From an uncultured Bacteroidales bacterium (GTDB taxonomy: Bacteria > Bacteroidota > Bacteroidia > Bacteroidales > WCHB1-69), in contig CAKUVI010000003.1 of the NCBI GenBank assembly GCA_934699095.1, positions 1 to 64,000 of the forward strand: DNA of 64,000 nucleotides, in the 5' to 3' direction. The position numbers were made by a program, and so were the translations under genes. Positions 25,610-35,900 of this stretch are shown piece after piece (the stretch's first letter is position 1; the number at the start of each line of letters is the position of its first letter). Under the pieces are notes generated by a model. It saw only the letters and a list, made by a program, of their open reading frames with translations, was not told the origin of the DNA and made no database searches.

Positions 25610-27397
25610 ATGGATACAATTAAATTAACAATAGATAATAGAGAAGTTGAAGTACCAAAAGGTACAACTATTCTTCATGCTGCAAAGCAAATGGGAATAT
25701 CAATCCCTACCCTTTGTCACTTTGAGTTCAAGGGTATGGATGTACACAACAGACCCGGCGGATGCCGTCTTTGTGTTGTTGAAGTAGCCGGCCGTAGAAA
25801 CCTCGCGCCTGCATGCGTAACAGAATGTATGCCTGACATGGTTGTACGCACAAACTCAATGCGTGTCATCAACGCCCGCAGAACCGTGCTTGAGCTCATG
25901 CTCAGCGACCACCCGAACGACTGTCTTCAGTGCTCGAAGAGCGGAAAGTGCGAACTTCAAGCATTGGCTATCCGCTTCGGTATCCGCAGCAACCCATTCG
26001 TAGGCCCGGATCACGCACAGTCAAGCTACCAGATTGAAGTTTCTCCTTCAATCATCCGCGACATGAACAAGTGCGTTATGTGCCGTCGTTGCGAAATGAT
26101 GTGCAACGAAATGCAGACCGTTGGTGCTCTCTCAGCAATCGAACGTGGTTTCCCTGCAGTTGTTTCCACAGCATTCAACCAACACCTTGACCACTCACCT
26201 TGTACATTCTGCGGCCAGTGCGTTGCAGTTTGTCCTGTTGGCGCCCTCACAGAAGTTGACAACACCGCAAAGGTTATCCGCTCTATCGTGGACCCTACCA
26301 AGAAAACCGTTGTTCAAGTTGCTCCTGCAGTCCGCGTTGCTCTCGGTGAAGAATTTGGCATGAAACCTGGTTCCATCGTAACCGGCAAACTTACAGCTGC
26401 CTTGAAAGCCCTCGGTTTCGACTATGTATTCGACACCGACTGGAGTGCCGACCTTACCATCATGGAAGAAGGCACCGAACTCCTCGGCCGTCTCGGCAAA
26501 TTCTTGGCTGGCGACAAAGATGTGAAACTTCCTATCCTCACATCATGCTGCCCTGCATGGGTTAACTTCTTCGAACACCAGTTCCCAGAATTGAAAGAAC
26601 TTCCATCAACCGCCAAATCACCGCAACAGATGTTCGGCGCAATGGCAAAGACATATTTCGCCGACAAGATTGGCGTAAAGCGCGAAGACATGATCTGCGT
26701 TTCTGTTATGCCTTGCTTGGCTAAGAAATATGAATGCGGTCGTGATGAGTTCAAGGTTAACGGCAACCCTGACGTTGACTTCTCAATCACAACACGCGAG
26801 CTCGCAGCCCTTATCAAACAAGCCAACATCGACTTCCGCGAACTTCCTGAGGAAGAGTTCGACAGCCCACTCGGCGAATCAACAGGTGCTGGTGTAATCT
26901 TCGGTACCACCGGCGGCGTTATAGAGGCTGCTGTTCGTACTGCTTACGAAGTTTACACCAAGAAACCTCTTCCTAAGATCGACTTCGAAGAGCTCCGTGG
27001 TTTGGAAGGAATCCGTTCAGCTACAATCGACTTCGACGGCACTCCTATCAACATCGGTATCGCTCACGGTCTTAAGAATGCCCGCAAACTTCTCGAAGAC
27101 ATCAAAGCCGGAAAGAACCAGTTCCACGCTATCGAGATCATGGCCTGCCCAGGCGGCTGTATCGACGGCGGCGGTCAACCTCTCCACCATGGTAACGGCG
27201 ACATCATCAAGGCTCGTTGGGAAGCTATCTATCAAGCCGACAAGAACATGCCGATCCGTAAATCTCACGAGAACCCGTCAATCCAAACCCTCTACAAAGA
27301 ATTCTTGGGCGAACCTTGCGGACACAAGTCTCATGAGTTACTTCATACACATTATTTCGACAGACAAACAACAGTTGAAGTTGACCTTAACAACTAA
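25610..27397 (+). CDS. [FeFe] hydrogenase catalytic subunit (HndD/HydA type, group A)
   Basis: The 595-aa H-cluster subunit interconverts protons and H2. The N-terminus is a plant-type [2Fe-2S] ferredoxin domain (MDTIKLTIDNREVEVPKGTT, RPGGCRLCVVEVAG). A His-ligated [4Fe-4S] motif (HPNDCLQCSKSGKCELQ) and two [4Fe-4S] sites (CVMCRRCEMMCNEMQ, CTFCGQCVAVCPVGA) follow. The H-cluster domain shows L1 LTSCCPAWVNFFE, L2 VMPCLAKKYECGRDE and L3 IEIMACPGGCIDGGGQP, then the small-subunit-like tail ending YFDRQTTVEVDLNN. All key cysteines are present. Grouped with NuoE- and NuoF-like subunits it suggests an NAD(P)-linked, possibly electron-bifurcating enzyme. No HydEFG maturation genes are in the window. 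The start is ATG 25610, not TTG 25601. Confidence 0.96.
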   Translation: MDTIKLTIDNREVEVPKGTTILHAAKQMGISIPTLCHFEFKGMDVHNRPGGCRLCVVEVAGRRNLAPACVTECMPDMVVRTNSMRVINARRTVLELMLSDHPNDCLQCSKSGKCELQALAIRFGIRSNPFVGPDHAQSSYQIEVSPSIIRDMNKCVMCRRCEMMCNEMQTVGALSAIERGFPAVVSTAFNQHLDHSPCTFCGQCVAVCPVGALTEVDNTAKVIRSIVDPTKKTVVQVAPAVRVALGEEFGMKPGSIVTGKLTAALKALGFDYVFDTDWSADLTIMEEGTELLGRLGKFLAGDKDVKLPILTSCCPAWVNFFEHQFPELKELPSTAKSPQQMFGAMAKTYFADKIGVKREDMICVSVMPCLAKKYECGRDEFKVNGNPDVDFSITTRELAALIKQANIDFRELPEEEFDSPLGESTGAGVIFGTTGGVIEAAVRTAYEVYTKKPLPKIDFEELRGLEGIRSATIDFDGTPINIGIAHGLKNARKLLEDIKAGKNQFHAIEIMACPGGCIDGGGQPLHHGNGDIIKARWEAIYQADKNMPIRKSHENPSIQTLYKEFLGEPCGHKSHELLHTHYFDRQTTVEVDLNN

Positions 27398-27442
27398 TCG
27401 TCTGTTGCAGTTAAAAAATTCACTAAAAAAACAATTACCGTT

Positions 27443-27937
27443 ATGGATAAGATAATTATCAAAATGAAAAAGGAAGTCAGTGATAAGATTATTGAAATCT
27501 GCAACAGTTTCGATAACAAAGCTGGCGAATTGATTAACGTCTTGCACCAGACACAAGACTTCTTGGGATACCTTCCCGCTGAAGCACAAGAGTTGATTGC
27601 AGAAAGACTCAACATCCCAACCGCCAAGGTTTACGGCGTGGTTTCTTTCTACTCTTTCTTCACAATGGTTCCTAAAGGAAAATATCCGATCTCAGTCTGC
27701 ATGGGTACAGCTTGCTACGTACGTGGCGCTGAAAAAATCCTCGATGCATTCACCAACGAGCTTCACATCCCCGTTGGCGAAACCGACAAAGACGGTATCT
27801 TCTCCCTCACTTCTCTGCGCTGCGTAGGTGCTTGCGGCCTTGCCCCTGTAGCAATGGTTGACGGCAAAGTTTACGGCCGTCTCGCTCCAGCCAACGTTAA
27901 GTCCATCATTAAAGAGTATAGAGAAAAAGAGAACTAA
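27443..27937 (+). CDS. HndA/NuoE-like [2Fe-2S] hydrogenase subunit
   Basis: A 164-aa homologue of the 24-kDa NuoE subunit. The N-terminal helical bundle (LINVLHQTQDFLGYLPAEAQ, YGVVSFYSFFTMVPKGKYP) precedes a thioredoxin-like domain. The domain binds one [2Fe-2S] cluster through VCMGTACYVRGAE (C-x4-C) and LRCVGACGLAPVAMVDGKVY (C-x3-C). It forms the NADH-side electron module with the NuoF-like subunit. It closes the operon, 45 bp after the catalytic subunit, with a strong terminator 20 bp downstream. Gene order here is B-C-D-A, with the NuoE-like gene last. Confidence 0.94.
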   Translation: MDKIIIKMKKEVSDKIIEICNSFDNKAGELINVLHQTQDFLGYLPAEAQELIAERLNIPTAKVYGVVSFYSFFTMVPKGKYPISVCMGTACYVRGAEKILDAFTNELHIPVGETDKDGIFSLTSLRCVGACGLAPVAMVDGKVYGRLAPANVKSIIKEYREKEN

Positions 27938-27958
27938 TTCTTAATATATCCTGTAGAT

Positions 27959-27989
27959 AAAAGGCGTTCTTTTCAGAACGCCTTTTTTT
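27959..27989 (+). terminator. Intrinsic terminator of the hydrogenase operon
   Basis: The arms AAAAGGCGTTCT (27959-27970) and AGAACGCCTTTT (27975-27986) enclose the loop TTTC, and a T-run continues to 27989. Confidence 0.92.
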
Positions 27990-28017
27990 GAAACATAACC
28001 AAAATAAACACACCATA

Positions 28018-29049
28018 ATGATATCATTTACCTGCGACTACAACGAGGGAGCGCACCCAGAGATTCTTCGTCGTCTCCTTGAAACAAACATGATTCAAGA
28101 ACCAGGCTATGGTGACGACCAGTTTACACAATCAGCAATACAAAAAATCAAAAACACTATCGGGTTCGAAAAAGCCGATGTGATGCTTTTGGTTGGCGGA
28201 ACACAGACGAACTCAACGATTATAGATGCAATGCTACCACACTATGAGGCAGTAATTGCAACGGAAACAGGACATATCGCCGTTCATGAGTCGGGCGCAG
28301 TGGAATTCTGCGGCCATAAGGTGATAACTCTGCCCGCCCACTCCGGGAAAATGAACGCAAACGAGCTCCGTTCATATATGAAAAACTTCTACGACGACCC
28401 GACGTGGCCACACATGGCACACCCGGGAATGGTCTATATATCATATCCCACCGAATATGGAACCATCTACTCAAAGAAAGAAGTTGCAGAAATACAATCA
28501 GTGTGCAACGAATACGGCATGAAACTGTTTATCGATGGCGCAAGATTGGGTTATGGCTTGGCAAGTGAGGCAGCCGACATGGATTTTCACGAGTTAGCTC
28601 AACTATGCGACGCTTTCTACATCGGCGGAACCAAAGTAGGTGCACTTTGCGGCGAGGCAGTGGTTTTCCCGAAAGGATATGCGCCGAAGAACCTGTTCAC
28701 CATAGTTAAACAACACGGTGCCTTGCTCGCAAAAGGACGGCTTTTAGGTGTCCAGTTCGACACACTCTTCACCGACAACCTATACATGAATATCAGCAAA
28801 CATGCTATTGATATGGCTGAAAAACTGAAGCTTATATTCAAAAAACACAACGTACCTCTATTCATCGACTCGCCTACAAACCAACAATTTCCTATATTAA
28901 ACGAAAAACAACGGCTCGCCATTGAAGGGAAAATCCTTTATGAAACATGGGAGAAACACTCAAACGACGAATTTGTTACACGTTTCGCCACAAGCTGGGC
29001 TACCAAACCAGAACATCTTGACCAACTCGACAAGCTGCTGTGTTCATAG
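28018..29049 (+). CDS. Low-specificity L-threonine aldolase family (PLP)
   Basis: The 343-aa PLP enzyme of fold type I is expected to cleave L-threonine or allo-threonine to glycine and acetaldehyde. Motifs include ISFTCDYNEGAHPEILRRLL at the start, LLVGGTQTNSTIIDAMLPHY, the cofactor Asp in LFIDGARLGYGLASEA and the PLP lysine in FYIGGTKVGALCGEAVVFPK. Length is typical. An in-frame TTG at 27988 lies inside the preceding terminator, so ATG 28018 is the real start. Glycine from this enzyme could feed the GcvP reaction. I see no clear promoter box in the short gap. Confidence 0.92.
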   Translation: MISFTCDYNEGAHPEILRRLLETNMIQEPGYGDDQFTQSAIQKIKNTIGFEKADVMLLVGGTQTNSTIIDAMLPHYEAVIATETGHIAVHESGAVEFCGHKVITLPAHSGKMNANELRSYMKNFYDDPTWPHMAHPGMVYISYPTEYGTIYSKKEVAEIQSVCNEYGMKLFIDGARLGYGLASEAADMDFHELAQLCDAFYIGGTKVGALCGEAVVFPKGYAPKNLFTIVKQHGALLAKGRLLGVQFDTLFTDNLYMNISKHAIDMAEKLKLIFKKHNVPLFIDSPTNQQFPILNEKQRLAIEGKILYETWEKHSNDEFVTRFATSWATKPEHLDQLDKLLCS

Positions 29050-29143
29050 AACAGATTCACCCCATGTCGGAAAGAAGGTGCTGGAAAGTTGAATAATTAA
29101 GTATAATTTGGAAAGATTTTTGGTTTTATTTATTGATTTTTAT

Positions 29144-29151
29144 TATCTTTG
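29144..29151 (+). promoter_or_regulatory. -7 box for acetate kinase gene
   Basis: TATCTTTG exactly matches TAnnTTTG. A TTG at 29120-29122, 21 bases upstream, suits the -33 element, making this one of the better complete promoters in the window. Confidence 0.75.
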
Positions 29152-29203
29152 CAATTGTTTTTAGACACATACTCAAGAAGAATTATAACTTAAATATTTG
29201 AAT

Positions 29204-30400
29204 ATGAAGATTTTAGTATTAAACTGCGGTAGTTCTTCCATCAAGTACCAACTTTTAGAGATGGAACCGCAACCCACTTTATTGGTTAAAGGTTTAGTTG
29301 AACGCGTAGGTCTTGAAATGGGTGAATTCACCCACAAACCAGTAGGTAAAGACAAATACTACTTACAGACCCCTATTCCGACTCATGAAGATGGTATCCG
29401 CCTGGTTCTGAACACCTTGACAGATCCTGTTCACGGGGTAATAAAATCCCTTGATGAAATAGGTGCAGTTGGTCATCGTGTTGCCCATGGTGGCGAATTC
29501 TTCAAGACAAGTGTTGTTATTGGAGAAAGAGAGCGCGAGGAAATCGCCAAATTGTGCGCACTCGCACCGCTTCACAACCCGGCAAGCCTGACAGGTATCG
29601 ACGTCATGAAAAAACTGCTTCCTAACGTAAAACATGTGGGCGTTTTCGACACTTCTTTCCACCAGACAATGCCTGCAGAAGCATTCCTCTATGCCCTCCC
29701 TTACGAATATTATACAGAAAAACAGATACGCAGATACGGATTCCATGGTACAAGCCACAAATATGTAGGACCCAAAGCAGCTGAATTGGTGGGCGTTCCT
29801 TACGAAAACTCAAGAATTATCAGCTGCCACTTAGGCAATGGCGCGTCAATATGTGCCATCAAAAACGGCAAATCAATTGACACATCAATGGGATTCACTC
29901 CAGTTGAAGGACTTGTAATGGGTACTCGCTGCGGTGACATTGACGCTGGTGCACTGCTGTACATTATGGACAATGAACACCTTGACACAAAAGGCATGAA
30001 CACCCTCATCAACAAAAAGAGCGGTTTGCTCGGCATTTCCGGCAAGAGTGTTGATATGCGCGACATACGTGCCGGCCGCGACGCAGGTGAAGAGAGAGCA
30101 ACACGCGCTTTCAACATGTTTGCATACCGCGTAAAGAAATACATCGGTGCCTACGCAGCCGCTATGGGTGGAGTTGACGTGATTCTTTTCACCGGTGGCA
30201 TTGGAGAAAACGCCTGGTTCCAACGCGAGAAAATATGTGAGGGACTTGAATTCCTTGGCACGAAACTAGACCCGGAAGCCAACCAGAAATACTGCGGCGA
30301 AGATGGTATCATCTCCACACCAGATTCCAAGGTGAAACTCGTGGTTGTAACTACCAACGAAGAACTTGTCATAGCAACCGACACATATAACTTGATCTAA
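29204..30400 (+). CDS. ackA: Acetate kinase
   Basis: The 398-aa cytosolic enzyme converts acetyl phosphate and ADP to acetate and ATP, the substrate-level phosphorylation step of acetate fermentation. ASKHA-fold signatures are ILVLNCGSSSIKYQLLEM, AVGHRVAHGGEFFKTSVVIG, GVFDTSFHQTMP, RRYGFHGTSHKYV, CHLGNGASICAIKNGKSIDT and ILFTGGIGENAWFQR. Length and motifs are complete. Start at ATG 29204, not TTG 29198. It has its own promoter (29144-29151) and terminator (30419-30453). The usual partner phosphotransacetylase gene is not adjacent. Confidence 0.98.
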   Translation: MKILVLNCGSSSIKYQLLEMEPQPTLLVKGLVERVGLEMGEFTHKPVGKDKYYLQTPIPTHEDGIRLVLNTLTDPVHGVIKSLDEIGAVGHRVAHGGEFFKTSVVIGEREREEIAKLCALAPLHNPASLTGIDVMKKLLPNVKHVGVFDTSFHQTMPAEAFLYALPYEYYTEKQIRRYGFHGTSHKYVGPKAAELVGVPYENSRIISCHLGNGASICAIKNGKSIDTSMGFTPVEGLVMGTRCGDIDAGALLYIMDNEHLDTKGMNTLINKKSGLLGISGKSVDMRDIRAGRDAGEERATRAFNMFAYRVKKYIGAYAAAMGGVDVILFTGGIGENAWFQREKICEGLEFLGTKLDPEANQKYCGEDGIISTPDSKVKLVVVTTNEELVIATDTYNLI

Positions 30401-30418
30401 AACATATTTTTTCATAGT

Positions 30419-30453
30419 AAAAAAGGACGTTTCAATTTGAAACGTCCTTTTTT
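30419..30453. terminator. Bidirectional terminator between ackA and GH97 gene
   Basis: The stem AAAAAGGACGTTTCA pairs with TGAAACGTCCTTTTT, with A- and T-runs on the two sides, so it serves both ackA (+) and the convergent GH97 gene (-). Confidence 0.9.
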
Positions 30454-30480
30454 GTCGTTTATGACAGTCGGATCATATTT

Positions 30481-32772
30481 CTATTTTGAACGCAGAGATA
30501 CAGCAAAGCCGCCGCCACGCACCATGTGCAGCTTCAGCTTTGACTTTGCAGTGACAGTTGTGCGGGTAATGGAATATGCCTGTGGATTACTCTCATAATC
30601 AGCATCTTTGGCATCGGCGTAAATCACTGCCTCATATTTGGTACCGGGCTTCAAAAAATTAAGACTTAGAGTCACGTCGCGTGCATTCTCATCCGTGATA
30701 CCACCGACATACCAAACATCATGCGGTTCTTTCAATACAAAAGAATCGAGAGTTTCCACTGTGTCTGGTATTGCATATACAAACCTTGTTGCATTTGAAA
30801 TTACGCCTTTCTTGGCATCCGGGAGCTGTGCCAGTCCATCAGCAGCCATGTTTAGAGATGAGAGTTTAGGATGACGAGCAGTGATGATGAAGTCTCCGGG
30901 TTCAGCATCAATGTAAATGGTTGTATCCCAGTCAACTGCCACGTCTTTAATAAATTGGAATGCATCCATAAAGCGCGAATAGTGTTCAGGGAGGTCGGCT
31001 GCCATTTGAAGCGGTGAATAGAATGTCACATACAAACCCAGTTGGTTTGCGATGGTATGTCTCATCTTGCTGTGATCAAGTGGGTTATTCTTTGACATAT
31101 CCTGCTCGAAAATGCCCGGAGTATAGTCCATTGGTCCTCCCTGAAGACGAGTGAAAGGGAGTATCGTCGTGTGACCTGGTTTGATATGGCTGCGGAATTC
31201 GGTGCCCATGGCGCTTTCGTTCCCGATCATATTTGGCCAAGTTCTGCATAAACCGGTGGGGCGCACCGCCTCGTGTGCGTTCACCATGATGTGGTGCTTA
31301 GCAGCCTCTTCAACAGCGTAATGATAATGATTAATGACAGGCTGACTGTAATGATGCTCGCCATGCGGAATAATTCTTCCCACATATCCGCTCTTCACAG
31401 CATCATAGCCATACTTGTTCATCAAAGTATAGGCTTTCTCCATCCATCTTTCATAGTTTGTTATCGATGATGAGCTCTCATGATGCATTATCAATCGAAT
31501 ACCTTTGCTGTGAGCGTATTTGTTGAGTGCGGGCAAGTCGAAATCGGGGTAAGGTGTCATGAAGTCGAACACGAAGAATTTTTCCTTGCCGTACCAGTCT
31601 TCCCAGCCTTCATTCCATCCTTCAATGAGAAGAGCGTCAAAACCGTTCTCAGATGCAAAATCGATGTATCTTCTTACATTCTCATTATTGGCGCCATGTT
31701 TGCCGTTCGGTTTGGAGTGAGCATAATCGGTGACGCCCAACCTGACCGACGGATAATCATTGGTATATGCCCATGTGCTTTTGTTTGTTATCATCTCCCA
31801 CCACACTCCCATATATTTTACTGGGTGAATCCAAGATACATCCTCAATAGCGCACGGTTCATTGAGATTCAATATCAGCCGCGAAGCGAGTACATCTGTG
31901 GCCGATGTTGCCACCATGACCGTCCGCCATGGTGTTGTGCATGGGGTTTGCAGTCTGCCCTTGTAGCCGGTTGCATCAGGTGTGAGCCAAGTTCGGAAAA
32001 CGAAGGTGGTGTCATTAAGATCGAGGTTCATGGTCGGATAATCCAAAACCATAGCCTCATGGATGTTTATATAAAGGCCGTCGTCGGTTTTCATCTGGAG
32101 GGCGGTCTGGACACCGGTCTTGGAGAATGCCTTCCATGGCCAGCCACAACCTTGGTGAACGCCGTCGAAGAGTCCTCTGATCTCTGAAAGACGTGATTTT
32201 GTATAGTTGTATTCCTGGGTGTCGTAATCGCCCGGTATCCACCACGCAGTGTGGTCGCCGGTCATCGCAAACTCAGTGAGTTCCTCTTTGATCCAGAAGT
32301 AGGCCAAAGAGTTTTTGAATGGAAATTCGTAGCGGAACCCCAATCCATCGTTGTAGAGACGGAATCTCACAATCATGACAGTAGGTTTGGTGTCTGTTGA
32401 GCCGTCGGCACTTGCCACAGCGCCTGCGGGTTGTTCCAAGGTAACCACCAATTCATTATAGTGGTTGCGAATCGTGGCTTCCTCACCCCAAACCGGTGCC
32501 CAAGTTTCATCAAATGACGAAGTCTTGGAACCTATGATGTTGAATCCGTGAGCCAGATCATCTCGCCATTCCAAGGTGAAACCCATCCGGGATGGCAGAA
32601 CCACAGGACTTCCGTTGCGGTTCAAGCTATAAAAAGGGACTCCGTCTTCAAGGTAAAACGAAAGTGAAAGCTGATTGTCGGGACTCTGTAACTTCAACTC
32701 GCCGGGTTTTGCAAAAGCCTGAACTGCGGCAAACAAGATAAAAAGAGCCATCATGGTGAACTTATTTCTCAT
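30481..32772 (-). CDS. Secreted GH97 glycoside hydrolase, SusB-like
   Basis: The 763-aa enzyme has a signal peptide (MRNKFTMMALFILFAAVQAF). It shows the three GH97 parts: N-terminal super-sandwich (LKLQSPDNQLSLSFYLEDGV), (beta/alpha)8 barrel (GFDALLIEGWNEGWEDW) and C-terminal beta domain (from LKPGTKYEAVIYADAKDADY). Glutamates in MHHESSSSITNYERW, VNAHEAVRPTGLCRTWPN and IGNESAMGTEF line up with the base and acid residues of SusB-type inverting alpha-glucosidases. VKSGYVG stands where retaining members have the Asp nucleophile motif. An alpha-glucoside substrate is therefore likely. It acts in the periplasm or outer membrane. It is a lone gene with its own promoter; no SusC/SusD is nearby. Confidence 0.94.
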   Translation of the reverse strand: MRNKFTMMALFILFAAVQAFAKPGELKLQSPDNQLSLSFYLEDGVPFYSLNRNGSPVVLPSRMGFTLEWRDDLAHGFNIIGSKTSSFDETWAPVWGEEATIRNHYNELVVTLEQPAGAVASADGSTDTKPTVMIVRFRLYNDGLGFRYEFPFKNSLAYFWIKEELTEFAMTGDHTAWWIPGDYDTQEYNYTKSRLSEIRGLFDGVHQGCGWPWKAFSKTGVQTALQMKTDDGLYINIHEAMVLDYPTMNLDLNDTTFVFRTWLTPDATGYKGRLQTPCTTPWRTVMVATSATDVLASRLILNLNEPCAIEDVSWIHPVKYMGVWWEMITNKSTWAYTNDYPSVRLGVTDYAHSKPNGKHGANNENVRRYIDFASENGFDALLIEGWNEGWEDWYGKEKFFVFDFMTPYPDFDLPALNKYAHSKGIRLIMHHESSSSITNYERWMEKAYTLMNKYGYDAVKSGYVGRIIPHGEHHYSQPVINHYHYAVEEAAKHHIMVNAHEAVRPTGLCRTWPNMIGNESAMGTEFRSHIKPGHTTILPFTRLQGGPMDYTPGIFEQDMSKNNPLDHSKMRHTIANQLGLYVTFYSPLQMAADLPEHYSRFMDAFQFIKDVAVDWDTTIYIDAEPGDFIITARHPKLSSLNMAADGLAQLPDAKKGVISNATRFVYAIPDTVETLDSFVLKEPHDVWYVGGITDENARDVTLSLNFLKPGTKYEAVIYADAKDADYESNPQAYSITRTTVTAKSKLKLHMVRGGGFAVSLRSK

Positions 32773-32801
32773 AAATGTCGAATTATAATAAAAACCATTG
32801 G

Positions 32802-32809
32802 CAAAAATA
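32802..32809 (-). promoter_or_regulatory. -7 box for GH97 gene
   Basis: The minus strand reads TATTTTTG, matching TAnnTTTG, 29 bases upstream of ATG 32772. Confidence 0.65.
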
Positions 32810-32900
32810 GCAATAAATGCAATTGAAATGCTGCTTGAATATTAAAAAATGCTTGTTTATAAGTAATGGTCAGCCAAATGTTTATCCCACACGAAAATTG

Positions 32901-32908
32901 TATCTTTG
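32901..32908 (+). promoter_or_regulatory. -7 box for TPR/barrel operon
   Basis: TATCTTTG exactly matches TAnnTTTG, 33 bases upstream of ATG 32942 and divergent from the GH97 promoter. Confidence 0.72.
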
Positions 32909-32941
32909 TTCGTTTATAATATCGGAAAATCTTCTTAATAT

Positions 32942-35900
32942 ATGAAACTTGTAAAATTCTGTCTGTCGGTGATAGTGGCAGGCGCAATGTGCATCAACGT
33001 TGCAACGGCGCAACGAACGGAAAATTTCAAATCGCCGCAATATGAATACCAGACGGCGGTGGACCTTTTCAACAAAGAGAAGTACGGTTCCGCACAACAA
33101 TACTTCAAATACGTATTTGAAAACACCGAAGACAAACAGCATGATTTGAAGACCAATTCTCTGTTTTATCAAGGTGTTTGTGCAGCAAAACTCGACAACC
33201 AAGATGCCGGTTATCTGCTTCAGACCTTCATTGACAGGTATCCGGTGCACACATCTGTGCCGGAAGCTCGGTATTATCTGGGCCGCTACTATTTCTCACG
33301 AAAGAATTACAAGAAGACATTGGCTCAGTTTGAACAGATCTACGAATCCGAAATCCAGCCTGAGAACATTTCAGAATACCATTTCAAGAAGGGTTACTCA
33401 TATTTCATGACCGGTGACAAAGACAATGCCAAGATGATGTTCCAAAAGGCACGCGACGAAGAGGGCGCTTACCAGCTTCGCAGCATCTACTACCTTGCAT
33501 TCATGGCATATCAGGACGGCAGATATGATGAATCGTTGGAAGAATTCAACAAAATAAAAAACGAGCCTGAATTCCACAGCGAGGTTCCGTATTTCCTGAC
33601 ACAGATCTATTTCAAGGAAAAAGAATTTGAAAAAGTGCTTGAAGTGGCTCCCAAGGTGGATGTTCCAAAAGACAAAAACCAAGCGCAGGTCGAGCGTTGT
33701 GTGGCTCTCTCACATTACAGTCTCAACCAATATGAAGAAGCTGTCGAGCACTTCGCCAAGATACATGAGACCAACCTCATAACCCTTGACAGGAACGACT
33801 ATTTTGCCATGGGGTTCACCAATTACCGCGTTCAGAAGTACAACGACGCCATCACAGACCTTTCACGTGCCGCCAAAGACAAGAATCCGGACAAAATGAC
33901 CCAGCAGTGCTATTTTCTTATCGCTGACTGTTATATGAAGACCAACCAACGCACCCTTGCGGCACAGAGCTTCAAGGAGGCGTCTAAGTACGACTTCGAC
34001 GAAACCATCAAGGAGGAATCCATGTTCAACTATGCCAAACTGCAGTGCGAAACCTCCACAAGCCCTTTCAACAACGGAATTGAGGCCCTGCAAGACTATC
34101 TTAACCAATACCCGCACGCTAACCACAGCGACGAAGCGGCCAACTATCTCTCCCAAATATACCTTTCCACTAAAAACTACCAGGCGGCTATTAGCTCTAT
34201 TGAGAAGCTCAAAACCAAGAACCCCTCGATACTGAAAGCCTACCAACGCTGCACTTTCAACAGGGCATTGGAGTTGATTAACAACAAGAACCAAAAAGAC
34301 GCCATCACACTTCTCAACAAGACTCTTTCGGCCCCAATAGACAAAAAGACAAACCTTGACGCGCTATATTGGAAAGCCGAAGCCCAATACCGCAACGAGC
34401 AATACAAGGATGCCTATTCAGCATTCCAGACTTACCAGAACGCCGACCGCGCCTCCTCAAACGAATATTATGTTGATTCTTACTATTCTCTCGGATACTC
34501 GGCGTTGAAGCTCAAGCGCTATAGAGACGCAGCCAACTACTTCAAAACATACCTCAATAAGACAAAAAAATCACAAGATATTGAAATCCAGGCTGACGCG
34601 TCAGCACGCTTGGCTGATTGCTACTTTATGCAACTCGACCTTCCTAATGCAATAAAATACTACGACCAGTGCGAACGCCTCGGTCAATCGAACGCCGACT
34701 ATGCAATCTACCAACTTGCAAAATGTTATGGCTATCAGAAGAACAACAGCAAAAAAGTGCAGACTTTGGAGCGTCTGTTGAACGGTTACGGCACCTCCAA
34801 CTTTCGTGACGATGCAGAGTTCGACCTTGCAGTCACCTACCATACTCAAAATGATTACCCAAGTGCAATATCCGCTTACAAGTCATTCATAAAGAACCAT
34901 CCAAAGAGTCAGCATATCCGTCAGGCCCACACCCGGTTGGCCCAAGCTTACCTCAACAACGACAATCCCCAGATGGCCATTTCTACATACAAATATGTTG
35001 TGGAGACCTATCCGGGCTCACAAGAATCTAAGGATGCCTTGGCCAATTTGGAGACAATCTACACCGAAAACGGCAATACAAGCGAGTTTTTCGACTATGT
35101 CCGTTCAAAGAACATGAACATTTCAGCTGACAGGCAGGATTCAATAGCATTCCGCGCCGCTGAAACCAAATACAACCGTGGCGACTGCGAGGCTTCTATA
35201 GCGGCGTGCAGCGATTACATACGCCAGTTCCCCAACGGGTCGTTCGTCGCAAAGGCCCTGTTCTACAAGGGTGAATGTGAATACGGCATGAGGAGATATG
35301 CAGACGCGCTTGCGGATTATGAGACCATCATCAAAAAATACAAGACTGAATACAATGTCACTGCTTTACACAAGGCGGCATCAATCCTGTATAACGACAA
35401 AAAATATGCGAAGGCGCTGACCTACTTCAACAAGCTGATGGAAAACACGACGGCTGAGGAAGAGATAATCTACGCCAACAACGGTGCGATGCGTTGCGCG
35501 TACTTCCTGAAAGAATACCGTTCAGCCTTGACGAGCGCCGAGAACATCATCCGTCAGAACCAGTCTGACCAGGATCTCCTGAACGAAGCTTTGTTGATAG
35601 CTGGCAACTCAGCATACGAGCTCAACGAGATTGCCACGGCAAAGAACTATTACAGTCAGCTCATGCCGAAAGGCAGCAACGACCTTTGCGCTGAGGCCGC
35701 CTACCATCTCGCCGACATCGCATTGAACAAGGACAACAACCTTTCCGAATGCGAAACCCGCATCAAGGCAATCCTCGGCAGCGATTACTCTTCAGAATAT
35801 TGGTATGCCCGCACGTTTATCCTCTACGGCGACCTGTACAAGGCCAAAGGCAACTATTTCCAAGCGCGGCACACTTATCAGAGCATTGTTGACAATTATT

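Noticed and set aside
27988..28017. N-terminal extension of the threonine aldolase from TTG 27988
   Set aside because: It begins inside the T-run of the hydrogenase terminator; ATG 28018 starts at the conserved ISFTCDYNEG block.
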